A stretch of DNA of 6,849 nt, taken from positions 1 to 6,849 of the forward strand of contig JABAYZ010000261.1 in assembly GCA_018608735.1 (NCBI GenBank), in the 5' to 3' direction. How positions within the stretch are numbered: the stretch's first letter is position 1; the number at the start of each line of letters is the position of its first letter. The notes beneath the pieces were generated by a model. That model was given only the letters and a program-made list of their open reading frames with translations, searched no databases and was not told the origin of the DNA. The stretch comes from Flavobacteriaceae bacterium. Lineage in GTDB: Bacteria > Bacteroidota > Bacteroidia > Flavobacteriales > Flavobacteriaceae. A program made the translations under genes and the position numbers. Positions 1 through 6,112 of the stretch are shown here, in pieces.

Positions 1-102
1 GTAAACACGTTATTTTCTTGCAAAGAACCTTCAGTTTCTCCGTCCAATAAAACAGTTTTCACAACCCTAAAGGTCGAAGAACTCGATAAAAAATTTAATT
101 AA
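1..102 (+). CDS. mutL: DNA mismatch repair protein MutL, C-terminal end (partial)
   Basis: This is the last 33 codons of a gene that begins left of the window and stops with TAA at 100-102. The visible tail has a CKEP motif at visible residues 7-10 and ends in EELDKKFN. I align this by eye with the end of the MutL C-terminal dimerisation domain, where a Cys-containing motif (CPHGRP in many endonuclease-type MutL proteins) is followed by a short strand and a final acidic/basic helix. MutL couples MutS mismatch recognition to strand processing in the cytoplasm. Neighbour support comes from the flavobacterial order mutL - rhomboid - rhomboid - EEP protein, recalled rather than searched. The next gene starts 1 nt after this stop, so the rhomboid genes probably share the transcript. 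The call rests on a short tail plus context; the N-terminal ATPase domain is outside the window. Confidence 0.75.
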   Translation, partial: VNTLFSCKEPSVSPSNKTVFTTLKVEELDKKFN

Positions 103-103
103 T

Positions 104-925
104 ATGCGTCAAATAACCCCAACCGTTAAGCATCTTCTTATTATAAACATCATCGTGTTTTTAGGAACTTACTTATTGGGAAATAAAGAGTTGTTCTATG
201 GGTTGTTAGCACTTTACTATCCTTTGAGTGATTATTTTATGCCATGGCAAGTGTTTACGCACATGTTTATGCATGGCGGTTTTCAGCATTTACTGTTTAA
301 CATGCTTGCGTTGTGGATGTTTGGAACTGCAGTAGAGCGTATCTTTGGCCAACGAAAATTTTTAATTTTCTACTTGTCCTCAGGACTGGGTGCTGTGGCT
401 TTGACATTTTTAGTGTACTATATTCAAGTTTATCCCCGAATAAGCGATTTAGAAGCTTTGGGATTCTCTTTTGATTTTATTAAAGAAGCTTCGAGCTTAA
501 ACATTATAAATAACGGAATGTTTCAAGGCGAAATTTTAGCTTCTAAGTTAGAACCGCTTATGTCCACTTATGGCTATACACTGAATCAGTTTAGTGGCGA
601 TTCTTTTAGAATTCTATTTGATCTCAACGTGACTAGTAATGGATCTATGGTTGGTGCTTCTGGTGCTATTATGGGCGTTTTGGTGGCCTTTGGCATGCTT
701 AATCCAAATGCAGAGTTGATGATGATATTCTTGCCAATTCCTATCAAAGCAAAATATTTTATCCCTGGAATTATAGCTCTGGATTTATTTTCTGCCTTTA
801 CGGGTGTGTCTATATTTAGCCCAAATAACACCGCCTATATTGCCCATATTGGAGGGGCTGTTACTGGCTTTTTGTTGATGTATTTCTGGAAAAAAAATCA
901 ATTTGATAAATACCGTTGGAACTAA
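104..925 (+). CDS. Rhomboid family intramembrane serine protease (first of a tandem pair)
   Basis: A complete 273-residue polytopic membrane protein with all rhomboid hallmarks. The serine motif GASG lies at 184-187 (nucleophile Ser186), the partner His248 is in AHIGG of the last membrane helix, and the HxxxN oxyanion pair is His62/Asn66 within an early helix. A further His57 precedes it. Rhomboids cleave membrane-anchored substrates within or near the bilayer; the substrate here is unknown. Hydrophobic helices run roughly at 10-26, 50-75, 84-108, 182-200, 217-233 and 243-262, giving the basic six-helix core. Between the third and fourth helices is a loop of about 70 residues (109-180), much longer than in compact bacterial rhomboids such as GlpG. 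The ATG at 104 is 1 nt after the mutL stop and has an A/T-rich leader without a Shine-Dalgarno. The stop overlaps the next start as TAATG, so coupling with the second rhomboid is likely. Catalytic competence is inferred from the intact motifs. Confidence 0.95.
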   Translation: MRQITPTVKHLLIINIIVFLGTYLLGNKELFYGLLALYYPLSDYFMPWQVFTHMFMHGGFQHLLFNMLALWMFGTAVERIFGQRKFLIFYLSSGLGAVALTFLVYYIQVYPRISDLEALGFSFDFIKEASSLNIINNGMFQGEILASKLEPLMSTYGYTLNQFSGDSFRILFDLNVTSNGSMVGASGAIMGVLVAFGMLNPNAELMMIFLPIPIKAKYFIPGIIALDLFSAFTGVSIFSPNNTAYIAHIGGAVTGFLLMYFWKKNQFDKYRWN

Positions 926-1782
926 TGACGAGTTTAAAACAAGACATCAAAGAAAAATTGTCAAGACTTAATGTATTTGAAAAAATCATTGTGGTTAATG
1001 GTATTGTTTTTTTATTCAGTTTTATTGCTCTGAGGCTGCAAGGGGTTGGTGCAAGTTTAGAATGGCTTTCCCTTTCAAAATCCGCTTCTGAAACACTTTC
1101 AAAACCTTGGACTATATTAACTTATGGCTTTACACATTATAATTTTATCCATTTATTTTTTAATATGATCGTTTTGTATTTTTTTGGACGTTCATTTTCT
1201 AATTTATTTAAAGAAGATCTATCTCTTAAAGTCTATATACTAGGAATAGTATGTGGTGCTTTTACTTTTTTATTGGTGTACAATCTTTTCCCATCGGGTC
1301 TATTAAAAACCGTTGGTCCCTTAGTTGGTGCCTCAGCAGGAGTACGTGCCGTGATCATTTTCTTGTGTACGTATTTACCAAATAAAGAAGTCCGCTTTTT
1401 CACATTCCAATTTCCTTTAAAATACATTGGTATAGCAATGGTATTGTTTGATATACCGGGCTTGTTCTCTCAAAACTCAGGAGGAACAGTAGCACATATT
1501 GGTGGTTATGTTTTAGGATATTTTTATGCGATTCAATTTCAAAAAGGAACAGATATTGGACAATTTATAGATCAAATTATAGGCTATTTTTCGGCTAAAG
1601 CTTCGCCTTTAAAAACCGTACATAAAACCAAAAAACCTTCGTTTGCAGGCAAGAAAAAAGAAGAGTTTGATCGGTTTACGCATCAAAAACAAATTGATTT
1701 GATTTTAGATAAAATTAGTAAAAGCGGCTATGAGAGTTTAACCCAAGAAGAAAAAGATTTTTTATTCCGAGCTGGTAAATAG
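925..1782 (+). CDS. Rhomboid family intramembrane serine protease with C-terminal cytoplasmic DUF6576-like tail
   Basis: Second rhomboid of the pair, 285 residues from the ATG at 925. I chose this start because it overlaps the preceding stop as TAATG; an in-frame TTG at 916 would add only three residues. The HxxxN pair is His76/Asn80 in HLFFN, the nucleophile is Ser137 in GASA (135-138), and the partner His191 lies in AHIGG. The usual GxSG is therefore GxSA, while Ser and His are kept. Membrane helices fill roughly 20-205 and lack the long third loop of the first rhomboid. Residues about 206-285 form a polar, Lys-rich tail ending in SGYESLTQEEKDFLFRAGK. This matches my memory of DUF6576, a short domain on the C-terminus of Bacteroidetes rhomboids, presumably cytoplasmic. 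The two proteins align around PW..(L/F)T..F.H....HL.FNM, which suggests an old tandem duplication followed by divergence. Substrate unknown. Confidence 0.93.
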   Translation: MTSLKQDIKEKLSRLNVFEKIIVVNGIVFLFSFIALRLQGVGASLEWLSLSKSASETLSKPWTILTYGFTHYNFIHLFFNMIVLYFFGRSFSNLFKEDLSLKVYILGIVCGAFTFLLVYNLFPSGLLKTVGPLVGASAGVRAVIIFLCTYLPNKEVRFFTFQFPLKYIGIAMVLFDIPGLFSQNSGGTVAHIGGYVLGYFYAIQFQKGTDIGQFIDQIIGYFSAKASPLKTVHKTKKPSFAGKKKEEFDRFTHQKQIDLILDKISKSGYESLTQEEKDFLFRAGK

Positions 1783-1788
1783 ATAAAT

Positions 1789-2820
1789 TTGAAAAACTTA
1801 AATTTCCTTAACAAAATTGTGTTTCTGATAAATTCAGTATTTGCTATGCTGTTGTTATTATCGTTCGGGTTATCTTATGTGCCGCCAAAAACATTTTCAC
1901 TGATTTCTGTATTAAGTTTAACCGTTCCCGTATTAATTGTTTTAAACCTGTGTTTCGTAGTGTATTGGCTTATCAAGTTAAAAAAACAACTCTTCCTATC
2001 GTTATTGATACTTTTATTAGGTTATGGTCATGTGTTGTCATTTTATAAATTTCCATCTCAAACCGTGACTAAAACAGAAGATACATTTACAATCATGAGT
2101 TATAATGTGCGATTGTTCAATTTGTATAATTGGATAAAGGATGATGATATCCCATCTAAAATTCAAGATTTTATTTCTGAAAAATCTCCAAATATACTGT
2201 GTTTTCAAGAATATGATTCTACTGCTAATTTAGATTTTAAAGGCTATCCCTACAGACATCAGACGGATACAGCTACAAGTAAAAAATCAGAATTGGCTAT
2301 TTTTTCCACTTATAAAATTTTGAATTCAGGATTTATCGATTTTCCTAATTCCGCCAATAGTGCTATTTATGCCGATATCCTTATAAAGTCTGATACTCTG
2401 CGTATATATAATGTACACCTTCAATCGTCTGGAATTGATGCTAATGTAGATGTAGAGACATTGGATTCGGAGCAGTCAAACAGACTTTTAAATCGCATAG
2501 GGGCTACTTTTAGTGCCCAACAGTCCCAAGCTGAAATGGTAGCTAGTCATGTTGCAAAGTCGCCTTACAAGGTCCTGATGTGTGGCGATTTCAATAATAC
2601 GGTGTCTTCGTATGTCTATCGAATTTTGAAAGGCGACTTGGTCGATACCTTTGAAACTTCGGGTAAAGGTTTTGGAGGTACATTTAATTTTAAATATTTT
2701 CCTGTTCGAATTGACTTTATTCTAGCCGATAAAGATTTTATCTCTGGAGCATTTCACAACTATAATGCGCCATATTCAGATCATTTTCCAATTACCGCCG
2801 AGTTGACGCTACATCAATAA
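1789..2820 (+). CDS. Membrane-anchored endonuclease/exonuclease/phosphatase (EEP) family protein
   Basis: A 343-residue protein with three N-terminal hydrophobic helices (about 9-30, 36-60 and 68-86) followed by a full EEP (DNase I/AP endonuclease-like fold) domain from about 100. The catalytic set is visible in order: Asn106 in SYNVR, metal-binding Glu141 in CFQEYD, His210 in IYNVHLQS, Asp267/Asn269 in CGDFNN, Asp309 in RIDFILAD, and Asp331/His332 in SDHFP. Such enzymes hydrolyse phosphodiester or phosphomonoester bonds using Mg2+; substrates range from DNA to phospholipids and inositol phosphates, so the substrate is not assigned. Positive-inside charge bias (Lys2/Lys9, and KLKKQ after helix 2) predicts a periplasmic catalytic domain. 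The start is TTG: the rhomboid stop at 1780-1782 is in the same frame, followed by ATA AAT TTG, and the next in-frame ATG would delete half of the first helix. Its 3' end overlaps the convergent gene by 12 nt. Confidence 0.9.
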   Translation: MKNLNFLNKIVFLINSVFAMLLLLSFGLSYVPPKTFSLISVLSLTVPVLIVLNLCFVVYWLIKLKKQLFLSLLILLLGYGHVLSFYKFPSQTVTKTEDTFTIMSYNVRLFNLYNWIKDDDIPSKIQDFISEKSPNILCFQEYDSTANLDFKGYPYRHQTDTATSKKSELAIFSTYKILNSGFIDFPNSANSAIYADILIKSDTLRIYNVHLQSSGIDANVDVETLDSEQSNRLLNRIGATFSAQQSQAEMVASHVAKSPYKVLMCGDFNNTVSSYVYRILKGDLVDTFETSGKGFGGTFNFKYFPVRIDFILADKDFISGAFHNYNAPYSDHFPITAELTLHQ

Positions 2821-3117
2821 ACAATCGCAGAAATCTGCTAAGATGTGAATGCATAGCCCTAACCCAAATATACGTGTTTTTGGCGGCAGTAGTAAACCCA
2901 CATATACTCCAATTGCGATATAGGAATGCAAAAAGTGAAAGTCAATACTACATCTATTAGGGTCAAATAGAGGCGTAGCCAATAAATGATCTAGATCAAT
3001 GACAAAAGTACTTAGCATAATCGCATAGGCTTTGATCCATTGTGTTCTAAAACATATCATGACGATCATTAACGGGGCTAAAAAATGAAGCCCATAATGA
3101 ATAAATCCTTGGAGCAT
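2809..3117 (-). CDS. Small membrane protein, DUF6122-like
   Basis: A 102-residue, strongly hydrophobic protein with about four membrane segments (roughly 8-22, 28-42, 62-78 and 82-98). It resembles the DUF6122 family as I remember it from flavobacteria; no function is established. Conserved-looking polar residues sit in or next to the helices: His7 and His11, DLDH at 41-44, FDPNRC at 51-56, HFLHS at 61-65, and H...D..DC at 91-99. This spread of His and Asp recalls the membrane-bound metal-dependent hydrolase-like YdjM group (DxDH, HxxxHS and HxxxD motifs), so metal binding is possible, but that is inference. The ATG at 3117 lies 3 nt after the WbqC-like gene's stop, so it is probably the last gene of the minus-strand operon. 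Its final codons overlap the end of the convergent EEP gene. The reading frame is supported by the intact motifs and tight spacing. Confidence 0.8.
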   Translation of the reverse strand: MLQGFIHYGLHFLAPLMIVMICFRTQWIKAYAIMLSTFVIDLDHLLATPLFDPNRCSIDFHFLHSYIAIGVYVGLLLPPKTRIFGLGLCIHILADFCDCLLM

Positions 3118-3120
3118 ACT

Positions 3121-3735
3121 CTAAAAAGTTATGGGATGATTTTTTAAATACGTCAATGCATTTGGTCCTTCGTTAAATAATAAATCTAAGATGCTTAAGT
3201 TGTTTATAAACCCATGTTTTTCTTGAAATACTTGAATATAAGTTGTGGTTTGAATTTGGGGTTCTTTTCGTGCATTGACTAAAAACCTATAGTCTGAGTG
3301 TGAAGTTGTTTTTCTAAAAACTTCGGATTTTGATATCTTCATTTCTAAGCCTAAACACCGATTGATCACCGCAATACATTCTAAATTATAATCTAAAAGC
3401 CAATTTTTTTTGGCATTAAATAGCGATGTAAATTCATCCTCATAAAACTCAAAAAATGGAGAGGTTTTATAGGCACTTTCTATAGATTTCCAATGTATAG
3501 ACTGCCATTTAGAGGTGTTGTCTATTTTAATATTATCAGTGTTTTGTCTGTTTTTCTGGGAAAAATTAATAGGGATGTTTAGGCTGAGTTTTCCATTGGC
3601 TCCATATATATAGCAACGATTTCTATAGGTTTGCTTTTGATAGGAATCATGTACTTCAAATTCTACAACGTCTGATTGTGTCATTACTACATACGAAGTA
3701 ATAGTTGGAAAATACGTGGGATAAAGGAGTGCCAT
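3121..3735 (-). CDS. WbqC-like family protein
   Basis: A 204-residue soluble protein with no signal peptide or membrane segment. The N-terminus contains YPTYFPTITSY (5-15), then HDSYQKQTYRNRCYI (29-43), which matches the pattern of WbqC-like proteins: an aromatic-rich PxYFP start followed by a basic YRNR segment. A conserved-looking central stretch WQSIHWKSIESAYKTSPFFE (77-96) and the C-terminal blocks YIQVFQEKHGF and NLSILDLLFNEGP (166-191) also fit the family. WbqC itself is named from O-antigen/polysaccharide gene clusters, but the biochemical activity is not established, and there are no glycan genes here. A sugar-modification role should not be assumed. The ATG at 3735 is 9 nt downstream of the lepB stop, so co-transcription with lepB is likely. 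No obvious active-site motif of a known enzyme class stands out to me. Confidence 0.87.
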   Translation of the reverse strand: MALLYPTYFPTITSYVVMTQSDVVEFEVHDSYQKQTYRNRCYIYGANGKLSLNIPINFSQKNRQNTDNIKIDNTSKWQSIHWKSIESAYKTSPFFEFYEDEFTSLFNAKKNWLLDYNLECIAVINRCLGLEMKISKSEVFRKTTSHSDYRFLVNARKEPQIQTTTYIQVFQEKHGFINNLSILDLLFNEGPNALTYLKNHPITF

Positions 3736-3744
3736 GTAAGTACT

Positions 3745-5346
3745 TTAGGCTTTTGCTGCTTTTATTTTGCGCCATTTTCTGTATCCAAACCATCCCAATA
3801 ACACTACTAAAAACGGAATCAAATATGAAGTGCGCTCACCATCGGGATGTACTGTTGTAAACACACGATCCCATCGGATTTTATTGAATCCTTTTCCATT
3901 GGTATTCCAACTCATCCAAATAAATACAGGCTTGCCGACAACGTGGTTAAACGGCACAAACCCCCACGCACGGGCATCAATAGAATTATGACGGTTGTCA
4001 CCCATCATCCAATAGTAATTTTGTTTAAAGGTATACGATTCTGTAAGTTCTCCGTTAATAAAAATTTGATTTCCTTTTGTGGATATCGTATTGCCTTCAT
4101 ATTCTGTTATCAGTCGTTTATAAACTGGCAGATTTTTTAGATTAAGCGCCATAGTTTTTCCTTCTTCAGGAATATAGAGCGGACCAAAGAAATCACGGTT
4201 CCAATCATAGCTAGGATCCTGAGGAAATAATCCTATATCTGCTTGCCCGTCAGGTTTGATGTAGCGTGTTATTGTAGCTACGCTCGGGTGGTTCTTAAAT
4301 AGTTTAACGGCCTCATTAGACGCTGCAGGAATGATGATTTCATTCCCACTAGCATAGATACCATCGGTAATGTCATAACGCGTTTTTAGCTGTTCTATAA
4401 TACGTCGTTCAAACGTTTTCCCAGGCTTTAGGGTCACTTTATAACTAAACTGTAATCGCGCTCGGTCTGGAAGTTCGTTTTGAATTCCATTGATATATAC
4501 ATAGCCATTTCTAATTTCGAGAGTGTCCCCAGCAATCGCCACACAACGTTTTACCAAGTTGGTTTTTTTGTCGATAGGTTTATAGTAATTTCTATCGGGT
4601 GTAAAATCATTCATATCTAGCAGTGTATCTGCTGGCTGGTTGAATACTACGATATCATTGCGTTCAATGTTCTCCCATCCTGGAATACGTAAATAGGGGA
4701 GTTGAAATTTACTTTTCAATGAAGTCTTTTGTTCCTCAATTTTATCATTAAATACATAAGATTTTTTATTTAATATTGGAATCGTATCATGAACCATAGG
4801 AAGTCCAACAGTGGTCATCGGAATACGAGAGCCATAGTGCATTTTACTTACAATCAAAAAATCGCCGACTAATAATGACTTCTCAAGAGATGATGATGGG
4901 ATCACATAAGGCTGAAGAGAATAGGTATGAACGATAGTTGCAGCTACTATTGCAAACAAAATGGAGCTTACCCACTCACCTGAACTTGATTTTGGATTTA
5001 AACTCCTGTTTTCAATATGTTTAACATCCGAGAAATAATTTAAGTAATACGCATAAAACCCTAAAGTAGCGACAGATAAAACGGTGTCAGTTGTCGTATT
5101 TTTCCCAAAACTACGTGCCGTTTCTACCCATATAATAATGAGCATGATTAGGCTTATCACGGGGAGAAATAACAACGCAACCCACCAAGTTGGTCGGTTT
5201 AGTATTTTCATGAAAATGATACCATTATATATTGGTACAAATGCTTCCCATGCCTTTCGACCTGCTTTTATGTAGAGTTTCCAAGTTCCTAATCCATGAA
5301 CGAATTGGATGACTAAGAAAAAAATAAACCATTGAGATAAAGTCAT
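3745..5346 (-). CDS. lepB: Signal peptidase I, enlarged Bacteroidetes form
   Basis: A 533-residue signal peptidase I, which removes signal peptides from secreted precursors at the outer face of the inner membrane using a Ser/Lys dyad. Box B is IPSSSLEKSLLVGDFLIVSK (149-168), with Ser153 as probable nucleophile. Box C is RNDIVVFNQP (229-238). Box D is KRCVAIAGD (266-274), with Lys266 as the general base. Box E is GDNRHNSIDARAWGFV (449-464). E. coli LepB is 324 residues. The excess comes from an N-terminal hydrophobic region with several helices (about 5-21, 36-74 and 86-104) before the usual anchor (124-142), from about 160 residues between boxes D and E, and from a final helix (506-520) with a basic tail. 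ING-type strands occur twice (284-286, 430-431 region), on both sides of the insert. The ATG at 5346 has an A/T-rich leader. It follows dapB after 60 nt and may have its own promoter; wbqC-like follows 9 nt later. Confidence 0.96.
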   Translation of the reverse strand: MTLSQWFIFFLVIQFVHGLGTWKLYIKAGRKAWEAFVPIYNGIIFMKILNRPTWWVALLFLPVISLIMLIIIWVETARSFGKNTTTDTVLSVATLGFYAYYLNYFSDVKHIENRSLNPKSSSGEWVSSILFAIVAATIVHTYSLQPYVIPSSSLEKSLLVGDFLIVSKMHYGSRIPMTTVGLPMVHDTIPILNKKSYVFNDKIEEQKTSLKSKFQLPYLRIPGWENIERNDIVVFNQPADTLLDMNDFTPDRNYYKPIDKKTNLVKRCVAIAGDTLEIRNGYVYINGIQNELPDRARLQFSYKVTLKPGKTFERRIIEQLKTRYDITDGIYASGNEIIIPAASNEAVKLFKNHPSVATITRYIKPDGQADIGLFPQDPSYDWNRDFFGPLYIPEEGKTMALNLKNLPVYKRLITEYEGNTISTKGNQIFINGELTESYTFKQNYYWMMGDNRHNSIDARAWGFVPFNHVVGKPVFIWMSWNTNGKGFNKIRWDRVFTTVHPDGERTSYLIPFLVVLLGWFGYRKWRKIKAAKA

Positions 5347-5370
5347 AATACTGTTAAATTATTTAGTTGT

Positions 5371-5402
5371 CTAAATTATAGGATAGTGTAAGTTGTTTTC
5401 AA
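5371..5402 (-). promoter_or_regulatory. Candidate Bacteroidetes-type promoter for lepB
   Basis: In the 60-nt gap between dapB and lepB, the minus strand reads TTG (5402-5400), 19 nt, then TATAATTTAG (5380-5371). This approximates the Bacteroidetes primary-sigma pattern of a -33 TTTG/TTG and a -7 TAnnTTTG, with one mismatch in the -7 box (TAATTTAG). Transcription would start near 5363, leaving a short A/T-rich leader before the ATG at 5346. In such AT-rich DNA similar strings arise by chance, so this is a weak call. It would give lepB, the WbqC-like gene and the DUF6122-like gene their own transcript besides any read-through from parB-dapB. Confidence 0.3.
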
Positions 5403-5406
5403 GAGT

Positions 5407-6111
5407 TTAACCAATGTTTAACACATCATTCATTGTAAATACTCCTGTCTTACCAATGATCCATTCTGCTGCAACAACAGCGCCTAGTCCAAATCCTTTT
5501 CTTGTATGAGCAGTGTGAGTCAATGAAATAGAGTCTACTGTAGAGTCATATTTCACAGTATGTGTGCCTGGAACATCATCGATGCGTTTTGCCGTAATTG
5601 CTAATTTACTAGAATCGTAAAGAGGCGCTAGACCCCAAGTGTCGTAGTTGCTATTTTCCAAAATCCCTTCAGCGAGTGTGATTGCTGTTCCAGATGGAGC
5701 ATCTTGTTTTTGAGTGTGATGAATTTCTTCAAGATCTACGTTGTAGTCGTTCAAATTCTTCATCATTTTAGCTAAATATTTATTAAGTTCAAAAAAAATA
5801 TTGACTCCCAAGCTAAAATTTGAAGCATAAATAAACGCTCCTTTTTTATGATCACACAACTCTTTTACAGTGTCCATCTTGGCTAGCCATCCCGTAGTTC
5901 CAGAAATAATAGGTACGCCATTGTTTAGGGCAATACTAATATTTTCAACTGCAGAACTTGGAGTACTAAAATCAATAGCAACATCTACTGTTTTGATATC
6001 GTAAGGAGGGCTGTCCATATCAATTTTCAGTGTGACTTCATGTCCACGACTGATCGCAATTTCTTCAATCACTTTCCCCATTTTCCCGTATCCTAATAGT
6101 GCTATTTTCAT
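5407..6111 (-). CDS. dapB: 4-hydroxy-tetrahydrodipicolinate reductase
   Basis: A 234-residue cytoplasmic enzyme of the diaminopimelate/lysine pathway, which reduces 4-hydroxy-tetrahydrodipicolinate with NAD(P)H. The dinucleotide-binding loop is GYGKMG (7-12), followed by DFSTP (47-51) and GTTGW (71-75). The substrate-binding and catalytic part has ASNFSLGVN (96-104) and EIHHTQKQDAPSGTA (129-143), in which His131 and Lys135 correspond to the E. coli catalytic pair His159 and Lys163. It is shorter than the E. coli enzyme (273 residues), mostly from compact loops in the nucleotide-binding half, and I believe this is usual for Bacteroidetes. An acidic residue (Asp31) closes the second Rossmann strand, which could favour NADH, but this is inference. 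The ATG at 6111 is 1 nt after the DUF5683 stop, indicating coupling. The product pathway supplies meso-DAP for peptidoglycan. Confidence 0.97.
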   Translation of the reverse strand: MKIALLGYGKMGKVIEEIAISRGHEVTLKIDMDSPPYDIKTVDVAIDFSTPSSAVENISIALNNGVPIISGTTGWLAKMDTVKELCDHKKGAFIYASNFSLGVNIFFELNKYLAKMMKNLNDYNVDLEEIHHTQKQDAPSGTAITLAEGILENSNYDTWGLAPLYDSSKLAITAKRIDDVPGTHTVKYDSTVDSISLTHTAHTRKGFGLGAVVAAEWIIGKTGVFTMNDVLNIG

Positions 6112-6112
6112 T

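Noticed and set aside
586..831. Open frame of 81 codons on the minus strand inside the first rhomboid gene
   Set aside because: It lies wholly opposite a well-supported gene with intact catalytic motifs and encodes no recognisable domain. The same applies to minus 1233-1427 and to plus 3767-3991, 3847-4140 and 5084-5275, which lie opposite rhomboid 2 and lepB.
1700..1860. Frameshift or nonsense mutation breaking a natural rhomboid-EEP fusion
   Set aside because: The rhomboid ends with a complete DUF6576-like tail and the EEP protein begins with a complete N-terminal helix, so two separate genes explain the data better than one broken gene.
2811..2846. Nested inverted repeats as a bidirectional terminator
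   Set aside because: The inner stem is 4-5 bp with a very short loop, the outer stem is 5 bp and AT-rich, and no T-run follows on either strand. It also lies within the DUF6122-like coding end.
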